This document shows, piece after piece, positions 24,421-36,316 of a stretch of 64,000 nucleotides of DNA. The DNA comes from Glebionis coronaria. Lineage: Eukaryota; Streptophyta; Magnoliopsida; Asterales; Asteraceae. Made by a program: the position numbers and the translations under genes. The DNA is taken from positions 498,253,627 to 498,317,626 of the forward strand of contig CM046881.1 of the NCBI GenBank assembly GCA_025667525.1, written 5' to 3'. How positions within the stretch are numbered: the first letter of the stretch is position 1; each line of letters begins with the position of its first letter. The notes beneath the pieces were generated by a model, which saw only the letters and a program-made list of their open reading frames with translations, was not told where the DNA came from and made no database searches.

Positions 24421-24636
24421 AAATTCAAATGAAAAGCACATGCGACTAAATATGGCCAATCCTGTACCAACCTTTTACTTAGTAAAAAACTTTAAGAAAA
24501 CTGACTGATAAATGAAGAAAATTGGTTGATAAATGCATGAGAAACATGAAAGATAACAACGCCAAAATCTGGGAAGTTTCTGGTGACTACCCACTAGTCA
24601 AATGTCAAGTTTTAGAGCCTACAGGTCGAACCTTGT

Positions 24637-24648
24637 GCTCTGATACCA
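24637..24648 (-). other. Primer-binding site of family A copy 2
   Basis: The plus strand is GCTCTGATACCA, the exact complement of TGGTATCAGAGC (initiator Met tRNA primer). The LTR remnant begins at TGTAACACC, 24653. Confidence 0.85.
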
Positions 24649-25655
24649 TAATTGTAACACCCTACCTAGATAAGTGGACCGTTACGTGTATTTATGGCGT
24701 GTCCTCAAAGCATAAGGTAAATGTCCTAAAACATTAACTGACCATAAAAGAAATACCGGAATCAAACATTAGTAATCCAAACATAAGCTCAAAACATGAA
24801 AAGTAAATACTGAAGAAAAGGACTAAACAATGTCCAAATAAGAAGAATAATGTAATAAGTGCATAAAGTAAGAAGTCTGGATAACTTCCATCCAAATGCA
24901 CGTGCTCTCAGAATCCTAAGAGCGTCCTGGTGTACCTGCCGTTAGAACATGAAAGGAACTACGGCTGAGCATAACGCCCAGTGAACGGATATAAAGCATG
25001 ATAAGAAATACGAAATGAAGCACATGATAAAATACTGAAGCTGCAAGACTAATAAGTAAAGTTGCACCGGAAATCTATATATAATCTAAAAAGTCTGAAT
25101 TATAAACATAAAGCTGAACTGTTATCTGTTAAATCTGAAAACATACATTTACTGTATTTTAGTTGCCAAGAACTTATGTAGGTCATGTGTTGTAACAACT
25201 GCTGCATGAATAAATGGGGGGTTGACCTCGTCATGCTGTAGAGGGGTGACCTCTAAATAATGTACTGGGTGGAGGGATCAGCTCCAATGTGAAGGATGTA
25301 GAGCACACACCACATTCACCTCATAAACTGTAAACTGATAGCCTAGGATGCATCCATACGCCCCGCTGATAATATTGATAGATGGCCAAGCTGAAATAAT
25401 GAGACACTGCGAGAAATCACTCTCTCGCAGAAGAGTCATGACACGGGTGCCTCTAGTGTCATGGTTACGGTACCTCCGTAACTAGTACATAACTGGTCAT
25501 GCTTGTATAAAAAGCTCAGACAATTTAACTTAGTTATTAAAATGATTTTTGATAAGATTTAGAACATATACTGGGGAAAACATTTGGCTGCAGACGGGGA
25601 ATTCTAATCATGCATAGAAGAAAGTTCTTATTGAAGGACGAGAAATCCGTACCTT

Positions 25656-26592
25656 AACCAACGCCAAATCATGCTTAGCCAAAATGATCGATCGAAGTCT
25701 TCAAAAAAAAAAATCTAAAACGATAAATATTACTTATTAGAAATGTGACTCAAGCCTACTAATTTTCCGTAGATTCACATTTGATCTTTTTATCTTTTTA
25801 AGAGTAACGTACCTAACTGCGTATTTTTAGCATCTTTATTTGCTAGCTTATGACCATTTGTGAAAATGAAGGTTTATAATCCTTTAAAGACCAAAAGGTT
25901 AGAACCATGATTATTTAAAAAAAGATTCACCAACGTCATCATGATGTTTCAAAACAGGTGATAGTATTGTTTTGTTTTTTTTTCCATTGTAGTAGTAGTA
26001 TATCATTCGCATAACTATTGTTCGTAACAATAGGCATTAACGTAATACAAACATATGCCGCATGATTATGTTTCGGAGTTGTGGTCGATATATAGCTTAA
26101 TGATAGGTCGAACCGAAATAGACGGACAAGCACCGATTCGAACACCAATATGAACAGAACGTAAACAACATGAACCCTAGCAGAATCTCAATTTGCGATC
26201 TCTTTTAACTTTACCGTTTTTACGCTTTCATGTATGAAGAAGTTGTTTATTAGTTTGTCGCCGTCAGTTTGTTTTCATAGGTATAGGGTTTTGTTTTTAT
26301 ATATACTTTTCCTTTTCAACAATAAAGTAATTGAGAGTCTGCATACAATGATCATGGGCCCTGATTTTAAGGAGGTAATTTAGTACGAGATTGATTAACT
26401 CGTTTAAATTCTCAACTGGTTTTCATTTTTCATTATATAATATAACTGCCAAAATTTAGGAAAGATTATACGTATAGAAGAGAATTTAAAATCAGTTATT
26501 TCAATTTACTAATTCTACACGTTTAATAGAAAATTTCAATAAATGCTAATTAATGTCATTCATTTTTCATATACCTAATATATGGTCATTTT
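25656..26592. other. Intergenic, nothing recognised
   Basis: AT-rich sequence with short unrecognised ORFs only. ATTTT at 26588-26592 is the left target duplication of the copia element. Confidence 0.5.
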
Positions 26593-26799
26593 TGTTATAA
26601 ATATATTCATTATATATTTATTGTATGTATATTCACATTTGAATGAGTAGTAACTATCCTTAAATTACTAGTTAATTAGCAAGAGAAGTTACATTTCTTA
26701 TACTCTTATAAATAAGAGATACATTGTACTCATTTGGATACTACTCAATAACAATTATCTTCTTCCTCCTTCATATCTTGTTCTCTACATTTCATAACA
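26593..26799 (+). repeat. 5' LTR of the copia element
   Basis: 207 bp with TG...CA ends. TATAAATA at 26707-26714 is a likely TATA box for element transcription. Confidence 0.9.
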
Positions 26800-26815
26800 C
26801 GTTATCAGCACGATT
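26800..26815 (+). other. Primer-binding site of the copia element
   Basis: CGTTATCAGCACGA starts directly at the LTR edge. This sequence pairs with an internal part of initiator tRNA-Met in related copia elements. Confidence 0.7.
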
Positions 26816-26879
26816 TTTGCTCTAAGCAAAACTAGGTAGAAGATTCTTGATATATCTCTATTGTAATATACATGAGCAT

Positions 26880-28560
26880 TACATGTTCTATTGTGATTAC
26901 ATAAAGAGAATACATTTTTCTATTTATTTTTTCTCTACAATTGAAATCTCTTGTAGTTTATGTGAACAACAAATATTCTGTTGTGGCTACATGAAAACAA
27001 ATTAAATGACATAATCTCATGTTATGTAAAGAGAAAATAAGTATACAAATACTAAGAACCTCATGTTCTAGTATTATTCAATATCATAACCTCATGTTAT
27101 GTTATTTTATAAAAAAAGAGAAAATGAATAATAAAAACCTCAAGTTTTATTATGATTCCCTCTAGAGAATCAAAACATAACTTCTTATAATTGTTATGTG
27201 ATTTTATAGAACCTCAAGTTCTATAATCTTTATTCTTTTTATTGGTTAATTATAGTCATTTGTGCTATATATTTCTCTTTCATTCTCTTATATTTTTGTT
27301 GCATTTTGATAGCTTAATAATACTAATGTTTCAAGTATACATTAGAAAATGTTAATAAATTCTACAAAGAATTTTTGTTTTTGTTAAAGAATAACAATGC
27401 ACTTAGAAAATCGTAATCACAAGATTTTTTATGCAACTTGTTTCTCATGTAATTTTTGTGCAATTTGTTTTCTCATGTAATAAATAGCTACAATAAAAAT
27501 TGAATTTGTATTTAACGTTTTTTTTTATTATTCATATAATTGAACTTATTGACATATTCTAAAAGTCTTTTATTATATTTTGAGAAAATAAAAGAAGTAA
27601 ATAACTTAAGTATCATTGAACCAAAACTTAAATATCATTTAACATGTTGTGTGGTTACACACAATTTAAATATCATTTTTGAACAAAGACTTTTAATGTG
27701 TATAATTCTTATTAAATTTTATTATTTTTCCTCTAAACTTGTAAACTATATTTTTTTATTGTTCTTATTTGAATAAAACTCTATTGTAGTTTACAAGAAG
27801 AATAAGAAATTTATCCTGCTTACAAGAAGTGAATCAAAATAATATAACGACATGTTATATAATAAAAGAAAGTACGAATCTCTTGTTCTATTGTGATCCA
27901 TTATAAAAAAAGGGATCAAAATGTATCATAACCTCATACTGTGATTATACTTATTTACAACCTCAAGTTATACTACGATGAATATAATCAAAATCAATAA
28001 CCTCAAGTTATTATTTTTTATTCTTGCAAAAGAATAAATATATCACTTAAATTTATATTATTTAAGGACATGATCCCTTATAAGTCTTTTAAATTCGAAA
28101 CATCATAACCTCAAGTTATGATTGAGTTTTTCAAAGAACCGCGTGTTCTATACGATTCGACTGAATCACAAATAAAATAATCTCAAAAAATGTAAAATTC
28201 CAAGTTCGTTTACAATTTTATACACAATCAATAAACATAACCTCATGTTACGTTTATTTTAATTTTTCATCATATCATTTTTTCAAAATGATCTAAACTT
28301 CAAGAATTATTTTTGAAAAATATATATATAATAATTAGAACCTCAAGTTCTAAGGTATTGTAATATTTTTTTAAAGAACCTCAAGTTTTATGACAATTTT
28401 CTTGAGTGCATCATGATAACATAACCTCATTGTTATTGTTATTATATTGTGAACCTTAAGTTCAATTAACATTTCATCAACAACATCACAATAATATAAA
28501 ATCAAGTTATGATTCAAGGTTTAAAGAACCTAAACCTTTATTGTGATCCCGCAAAGTAAT
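26880..28560. repeat. Array of short hairpins with constant CTCAAG/CTCATG loop
   Basis: At least a dozen inverted repeats with 5-8-bp arms and a five-base loop: ACATAA/TTATGT 27009-27027, AGAAC/GTTCT 27055-27069, CATAAC/GTTATG 27085-27101, AAAAC/GTTTT 27134-27148, TATAGAAC/GTTCTATA 27205-27225, ATATAAC/GTTATAT 27842-27860, AATAAC/GTTATT 27996-28012, ATCATAAC/GTTATGAT 28102-28122, AGAAC/GTTCT 28135-28149, TTAGAAC/GTTCTAA 28335-28353, TGAAC/GTTCA 28450-28464. The arms vary together; most loops are CTCAA or CTCAT. GATTC/GAATC hairpins at 27155-27171 and 28154-28167 sit between some of them. Confidence 0.7.
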
Positions 28561-29168
28561 TAGTAACATCAACTCAATTCTTTCTCTAAAGTATACCTGT
28601 TTTGGCTGAAAGAAAACCGGGATATTAACTTAAAAGAATGAATTATGGTGTGATGCGTACTTCTTAAAATCTTTTTTCATACTATTAACATAATTTTTAT
28701 GACTATGGTATACTTTCATATCATTTGTTTATAAATTACTCTAATTTATACATATGATAATAATGTTCTCATCATTGTATATATAAATATTTGCCAACTA
28801 TAGAGTGAACGATATGAATTACATTTTTATTCAATATGCGAGTCATTTAAGCAAATAAATCTTACAATAATTATGTCATATTAAAAAAAAAGAAAGCAAA
28901 ATGCTTCATTACTTGTTTTAGTAGTGTTTTTTTTTAAAATATTCTACACACGTTATTATGTATTTGCTTTTTTAAATCATGTAGTATTTTCGAATGATGG
29001 TACGATATTATCAAAATCCTGTTTAATTGGACATTATCAATTATAATTTTTTTTACAACTTGCTCATATAGTAGCAATAGCCAAAGACTTTTTAGTCTTG
29101 TTCATGTCTCCTTATTCATATACATGTCTTTTTAATAAGCAAGAAAATAATGAGATTTAAAAGGTATC

Positions 29169-29330
29169 CATTCTCTCATGTGAATGCGATAATATAATAA
29201 TCAATATATAAATCTTCATTCCCTCAAGTGAATGTGATGAAATGATCAACTTAATGATCGTCATTCTCTCATGAGAATGTGATAATATGAACAACATCGA
29301 AATATTCATTCCCTCAAGTGAATATGATGA
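29169..29330. repeat. Second hairpin cluster, CATTC/GAATG arms
   Basis: Four units (near 29169, 29218, 29262, 29309) read CATTC-CCTCAAGT-GAATG or CATTC-TCTCATG-GAATG. They are spaced 44-49 bases apart. The loop keeps the CTCAAG/CTCATG core of the upstream array with different arms. Confidence 0.65.
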
Positions 29331-31565
29331 TGTAACAGTACATTTTCAAAAACCTTTTTATCATGATAAATGATATGGTCGAAGTAATATGAAAATGACA
29401 AACCACTAATAGTGGCAAAATAAAAAGGAGCAGACGAAAATATGATTTATGGAAATATACAAGTGTGTCAAAAATATTACACACTATATTCATAGACATA
29501 AGGATCTATTGTAACACATTATTGCTCCTAAAAGAAAATATAAAATTGTCACGAGGAATGAAATTTCATATAACTTATGCATTATATTGCACTTCCTCGA
29601 CATACATTATAGATAAATTAGTGAAATATTATCACTAGCCATAACATAAATTTATGGCCTATAATTATAATCTTTTTGGCATGACTCGTTATACCATCAC
29701 GAGTCATTAATGATGTGAAAACTATAAATTGATTAGATTCTTCAATCTAATGTTTTATCTCTAAAAAAAAGTTGATTATTCGTCTATCAACTAGATTTAC
29801 GACTCAATCCCTTAATTTTCTGGAAAGAAAACAAGTGGATATACGTTTGCATACGTATCTATTTTATGAACCATTTAGAATTCTATAAATCGATGCATCG
29901 TCTAAATGGTAATAAAATTGAAACTTCATGTTTGCATGACTAATAGCTCGACATATTAAATGTGAGCATAACATTCCAGAATAAGTAATTCGTTGTGAAT
30001 ATGAGATGAATTACTTCTACATTATCCAATGATAATGAGACAAAATATTTTTTTATTGTATGGGGTCATACTATCATATACACAAAAACAAAATTAGCAT
30101 CATGCCAATATATTATTATAATTCCTCCATTTCATAATTGGTTTTGGTTATAAACCAAACCTATCCTATTTTTTGTGCATTACTCCACCTAAATGAAAAT
30201 ATACGAGATATAAACGAAGGGGTAATTCCTTCAGGAGGAGATAAGTAGCTACAAATTCAGAATGAATTACCATATTTTATTGATCCTCGATAGAAATTTT
30301 ATGAATCTATTATTCAATGATAATCTAATAGCCATACATATACATTGGCCAATAACAAAGTTTCAGCTACTCATGCTCCTACTTTGTCCCTCAAGGACAC
30401 TACTTAATTATGGCATGCCTCAAGCATGGTAAACAAATCGATTCCAAATAAAATCCTCGATGAAATATATGGAGCAGAAAAACCAGATGGTTGTTCGAGA
30501 TATAAAAGACCCCATGATAGTCTCACAAAGAGACACTAGACATAAAGGTTCCAAAAGAACCTTAAATAACTAATGAGATCTCAATAAATTTGATCATGTC
30601 TATAATCATATGGAATCAAAACAAAATGACGTCGATAAATTCTTTTACATGCAATATAGCGCTTGTTATCATACATAATGAGGATCATTAATTAATTATT
30701 ATCCAAAAATGAGCTCATAAAAATGATTGACCAACATGAAAAGAGGCGGTCTTTAGAAAATAAGAGAAGGATTAGGACAAGAAGTCCATACACATGAATG
30801 TGTAAAAGCTATTGGATATACAAGGGTTGTATGCGCAACTAAATTAAGAGCTCTAAAGTTACATGCTTTAAGACATGAATTATGGAATAAATAAATTCAC
30901 AAAAGCATGAAACTACTTATTAAGAGCCGTATTTTCTAGAGGTGGATGTAAATATATTATTGATTATATACATTTTATTAGAGCTCTAATATTCCATGAT
31001 CCATAATGCTTCAAGCATATCTGGCAATTTTAACTTATGAAAGAATTTGATAAAGTTATAAATAACTTATTTGATCAAGCTGAATGAATTATTATATTGA
31101 TTAATAATCATTTGGGCGCATATTATCTTGTTTTTGCACATGTTTCAAAAAAAAAAATTTGGTCCTCAAGTATCAGAAGTGCAACTAAACTTTTGATGTC
31201 AATTTTGCAGTCAATATACGTCATGAGATTGTATATATCTTTTTAAATAATTGTATTAGTAATATGTATTTGATATTGAGTTGGAAGCTACACGTATTAT
31301 GTTATCTTTGCAGGACATAACCTTAAACATTAATAATTCAGTAGACTTTATTACAAACTTTTACCGACACAAGTTTTTTTTGCAACATGTTAGGAAGACC
31401 GTCCTTCGACGCTTGAAGGATATACATTAATTTGAGGAGGAGCATTATGCGCACTGCACTCTTTTCCCTTCATCAAGTTTTTATCCCATTGGGTTCTTTT
31501 TTCTTGGTAAGGTTTTTAACAAGGCAGATGATGGCGTATACAAACGGTGAATATACAAGGAGGAG

Positions 31566-31772
31566 TGTTATAAATATATTCATTATATATTTATTGTATG
31601 TATATTCACATTTGAATGAGTAGTAACTATCCTTAAATTACTAGTTAATTAGCAAGAGAAGTTACATTTCTTATACTCTTATAAATAAGAGATACATTGT
31701 ACTCATTTGGATACTACTCAATAACAATTATCTTCTTCCTCCTTCATATCTTGTTCTCTACATTTCATAACA
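31566..31772 (+). repeat. 3' LTR of the copia element
   Basis: 207 bp, no difference from the 5' LTR by eye. It is followed by the ATTTT duplication. Confidence 0.9.
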
Positions 31773-31899
31773 ATTTTCAATTTATATATTATCTTATAGA
31801 TTTTAGAAATAGTTTAAGCTTTATAAAAATACTGGATACATACATGATTTCTTTTTTTTTCTTTTTGGTTCACCTTGTGGACCGGGCCTTGGGCCTCTA

Positions 31900-32306
31900 T
31901 TCTTACAAGGCTTGAAGACTTAAGTTTTACAACTACGACCCGATTATTTACTTCATATGATAAAACGTATTTCAGTGTGTCGTAACTTTATAAATTGAAG
32001 TTCGTGTTACGTCCTATTATGTAGTATCGAATGTGCGTAAATACATATTGTGTATTAATTAAGTGCTTTTCGTGTTTTAATAAACCCCGTGTATCGTATA
32101 TACATAACTTATGTTCGTGTTTCGATCGTGTCGTGATTTATTTCCTCGTGCTGAAACTCTAAAACATATTAATTATTTTCTAAATTATTATCTTGTTGTA
32201 GTATTTAAATAAACTAGGACTGCGTATTTACTGTTTATGTTTAATTAAATTTAGAGCTAAGACTACGCGTATTTAATATTTAAAGATTTTAAATACGAGT
32301 TTTACA
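31900..32306 (-). repeat. LTR remnant related to family A
   Basis: The end (about 32180-32306: TTGTTGTAGTATTTAAATAAACT, then a GACTGCGTATTT block, ending GAGTTTTACA) resembles 8840-8910. The rest is more diverged. No partner LTR was seen nearby, so it is a fragment or solo LTR. Confidence 0.5.
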
Positions 32307-33761
32307 CTCGACGTTACAAATACGAAGAGTATTGGCTAATGAAACAACAAAATTATTCCAAATATGGAGCACGGTTAAAGAAGGTTTGTTGTGGTTTATT
32401 CATTAAATACTAAGAAAAATGTATTTTAGAAACCTAAATACGTTATGCAGTGTAAACAAAAGGAGTGTAAGGGTTTGGTATAGCATTGAGGGATATTTTT
32501 CCCCATCCATTTACTGTACGACACCCAGCCGTAGCTTAAGGATGATATATAAAATTTATGGAAAAAAGCCAGCTTGGGGATTATGCCTAACACGCGGCAA
32601 CAGATTTTGAAATGAGAAATCTTTGGTGCGCCTATGCAATGAAGTTGGGAGATGTGAATATCAGCCTTAAGATTCTCATGAAAAAACAACATAATGGAAT
32701 GCGATAGTTCGTGGTATCAAATAAGTGCGTATATAAACCGACTTTTCCCGCGGGTAAGTGTTTTAGGTTTATCGAGTAGAGGTAACTAAGGATGCAGATA
32801 CTCGTATATGTGAAATTCGAATGTATATTCTTCTAATGCTTCAGTACTTAGTACGGATTTGATGGAGTTTATATTTAGGATCTCTTTAACTAGTTTACAA
32901 TAATAAGTAACAGTGTAACCTGGTTTTGTATGAAGATTCGGGGTGGTTTTTTCTATAAAATAATGTGTGCTCTTGCTATTGCAACAATGACGGAAAGAGG
33001 ATAATTAATATGAAAGTGAAAATGATGGATGAGTCACCTATTTATACTATTCTCCCCGGTTACTGTTTTGCGTTGGATCGTTGCCACATGTAATACACTA
33101 CTTATTTTAGGTGGATAGGATTCGAGGGTAGTTGAAAAGGTGTTGGGCCCATGGTTGGTTTACCGATTGAGGGTCCCATTGTTTCTGTTAATGGACCCCA
33201 TGAAAACGGTAATTTTTCATTTTTGGTATCTTCTACGAAACGGTTGCACTTTAGTAGTCTAGTGATCGCGACTGCGTACCATGCTTGCTAGACAGGGGAC
33301 ATGATGACGTATAGTGTCCAGTCGGGCTTTCTGATTGGAACCACTTATACTATCCTGGTTCGACCCGTTAGGGTTGGACCCAGATACTGCAGCCGACACA
33401 ACATGCCCGGCCTAAACGTAAGTTGCACACGGTTTGTCGTGAGATGCAGAGGGTCATATGCGGTTATCAATGAGCAAGAGAAATTCATATATAGATGGGA
33501 TTTGCTCGATGTTAAGAAAAGTTATGCTCAACTTATTTACGGGTATGATAAGTATGCAGTGATGGACCCAGCCAAATATGTAAGGTGGTTTCTACTTTGA
33601 CCACGATAAAATATGAAAACCTAAGTGTCTAAGCCGGGTTGGGTCGAACCACACCTTGTTCAATCAGGCCAACTCCATATACAACATGAAAACCATATTT
33701 ATCAATTCTGCGAATAAAATGCTTATTGATGTTTAATACGGAACCTCTTATAAATTCTCTT
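32307..33761. other. Intergenic, nothing recognised
   Basis: A 99-codon ORF at 33301-33600 matches no family I know and lacks supporting context. No repeat family is identified. Confidence 0.4.
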
Positions 33762-34097
33762 TAGAGGTGGTAAAATGAACAGGTCGGGCGGATACGAAAA
33801 AAAGGTAAAACGGACGGCGGGCTAAACGGGCATGGGCCAAATGGGCGTTAGGGAAACAACCGCATGTTAAAATGGGCAAAAAACATATAACAACATAAAA
33901 AAAAATAATACTTGTTTAAAAATCGAAAAAAAAATATTAAATATAAAAAGTTCGTCGAGAAATCAATTTGATGTTTTATATACGTCTATTAAAACTCATT
34001 TATCGTGTTACATGTGCTCATTAAACTCATAAATAATAATGAATTAACAAAAAAAAATACTCATAATTACCAAAATAAACAAAATTTGACACCTCTA
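33762..34097. mobile_element. Degraded hAT-type MITE
   Basis: The ends are TAGAGGTGGTAAAA and (complement) TAGAGGTGTCAAAT, and the interior starts with a GGTCGGGCGG-type block common in plant hAT MITEs. The flanks ATTCTCTT (left) and ATTTTCTCTT (right) look like a target duplication altered by a 2-bp indel. Confidence 0.55.
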
Positions 34098-34386
34098 ATT
34101 TTCTCTTTGATCCGATGCATATTGGTCCGAGTCGTCCGACTACATCAAATGTCAACTAAAACATAAATTTGTTTTTAAAACATTGATAAATATGTATAAC
34201 TAACTGTTAATTTCTTTTCTTTTTTTTGGAAAATAACTTGATTAAATAAGTGTAAATATTAGTTTGTTACTAATACTAATTATCTACTTAAAATATAACT
34301 TTGTTAAATGGAGTACATTCGTAGTGAGTGTGGACATACGAAAATGAAACTTGTATTGAAAACTTAAATAATTGAACAAACTACTA

Positions 34387-34747
34387 AGGGTCCTCCTATT
34401 CATACCCCATAAAATACTAAAAAGTACAAAAAGTACAAAGTTTTTGTACTTTTTGTCTCCTTGTCTCCAGTTTATAGTCCAGTGTAAGTTTTTTTTATCA
34501 GTTTCTATTCCGTAGTTTTTATCAATATAATATTTTTAACCTATCAAACTTAATAATTTTTGTTCCGTACTTTTAGTTTCCTAGTTTTATAACATATACT
34601 AAACTATAAAAATTTTGAAAAAAAAAAAAGAATCTGATTAGTTTTATAACATATACTAAATTATAAAAATTTAGAAAAAAATAAAAAATCTGAAAATATA
34701 AGGGGGTATAGATGGTGGTTTTTGGGGGGGTCGTTATAGCTTCACCC
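34387..34747. mobile_element. Possible hAT-like non-autonomous element
   Basis: An 8-bp direct repeat AACTACTA flanks it (34379-34386, 34748-34755). Just inside the ends CATACCCC faces GGGGTATAG in inverted order, but the outermost bases pair poorly. The interior is AT-rich without an ORF. Confidence 0.4.
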
Positions 34748-34755
34748 AACTACTA

Positions 34756-36308
34756 ATATACGACGTAGTACATTGAGAGTACGTTGAAAAGTCAACAGAG
34801 AGATAAATCTATCTTCATCTTTTGATCTTTTCCATATTTTCTAAAACTAGTACAGTACTCTTTTCCTATTTTGTAATGGCTTCTCACTGTATCTCTGATA
34901 ATTTGTACTAATCTGTTTCAATATAAGCTTTTTTTTTACATTTGTTTCCATTGTGCTTCTCCTTTCTTCTTCTCCAGAGGAAATCCAAAGTAGGTCATGA
35001 GAATACCTTGCATATCACTTCTAATAACTCTCGAGATCTAAGGTGGTTCCGGGGAACCACTTGACACAAGGGTGGGTCCATCCATGTAAGTATGAATCCT
35101 GAGGATCTCGGGCATTGCTTGGGTCGAAAGAATAGACAACCCTAAGGGGATCTTCGAGTATAAAAGAAACCCTTGAAGTATCCCAAAAGGTATGATTACA
35201 AATTCTAATTACACTTACAATCTTTAGTATATTAATATATTACTCTCACGTCAGAGTCTAATTGTAGGATCCCCTCTCACGACAAGGTTAAGGGTGTTTC
35301 CTCCTTTGTGCATGATCTTTCAACAAATTTATTTGATGCAAAAGCCGAATATCTTTATACTCAAATTATGAGCTTAGAGATTCAACTCAACTTTTGTATC
35401 AACAAGAGTTTCGATATAGAAAGATGATTTGCATGAATTCTTCTGAATTTATAAATAACAAGGTACATTTATTTAACATAAAATGTTATTCAGAAGATGA
35501 CCTGTGTTTTCAATAATCAAATGTTATATATGTAATTAACTCTCGTTAGCTAATGTGTTGATCGAATCCAACCACCTGAAAATGATGTTTTACCCGAGTT
35601 ACATAAAATAACCACATTAAAAAAATGTAGGTAACACGAGTAAAGATTTGATAGGGAAACAAAGAAATGACGACGTTTGTGATATCGAGTGCTTCTACTA
35701 ATTTTTGTGTCAAACACATGGCAACTAAAGAGATATCGCGGGACATATTTTGATTGTAAAAGTCATAGAAAACACATGTAATGTTCGTATTTAATACTGA
35801 CTGGATATAATTAGGTCATCATTTTAACACAGTCATTGTGTTTCATGAACAATCAGTACTATTTTAACTTATCCGAAAGTTGTGTAAAATTTGGACTTGC
35901 AAAATTTAATATTATGGTAAACAAATGTATTGCCGACTTATCTATTTAGAAACTTGTAAACACTAGGACCTACTAAAAAGCTCGGTTTCCTAATTAGAGT
36001 AGTTTTACTTAAGATGGTGGAATCTTTTAGGATATTCGGTATGTGATTATGGCTAAAATTAGCTTTAACTTGAACCGTCCAACACCTTCTACAAAAAGTA
36101 GTTACTACAGTTATTTATGACACGTGTCTTGTGTTCCAGTTTCTTCGGTTAGAAAAATATGAACCATAGATTTGGGCAAATGAGTCAAAGAGCACAAAAT
36201 ACTTCACATAAATGTTGTGTTACTGTATATCTTAAGATGTATATTTTGCTTTTTTCTGAAAACAGTTGGTATGTGAAAAGATTATCCACTTACAGTTCTA
36301 CATATAAA
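34756..36308. other. Intergenic, nothing recognised
   Basis: No supported ORF, repeat family or RNA gene was seen in this 1.5-kb stretch. Confidence 0.4.
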
Positions 36309-36316
36309 CATCATAC

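Larger units (their letters stand above)
20939..25655 (-). mobile_element. Family A retrotransposon, truncated copy 2
   Basis: This matches copy 1 from 2509 to about 7170 in the same order and strand: degraded pol, leader repeats, PBS, then the first kilobase of LTR. Both ends are internal to the element, so neither the outer LTR nor target duplications remain. The RT relic at 22088-22195 (minus strand) still reads GYIRPSAPPGGAPF. Hairpin repeats at 24204-24414 correspond to those at 5712-5919. Confidence 0.85.
26593..31772 (+). mobile_element. Young non-autonomous Ty1/copia element
   Basis: Two 207-bp LTRs (26593-26799, 31566-31772) are identical by eye and start TGTTATAAAT and end TTTCATAACA. 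ATTTT is duplicated outside both (26588-26592, 31773-31777). After the left LTR comes CGTTATCAGCACGA, the half-tRNA Met primer site of many plant copia elements; AAGGAGGAG precedes the right LTR. The stretch 31436-31510 resembles the conserved 3' end of copia elements. The 4.8-kb interior has no ORF above about 80 codons, only a GKQIDSK-like trace of pol near 30430. Identical LTRs mean a recent insertion, so the interior was already non-coding when it moved. Confidence 0.85.

Noticed and set aside
33301..33600. 99-codon plus-strand ORF
   Set aside because: No recognised family, no supporting promoter or repeats; length is possible by chance.
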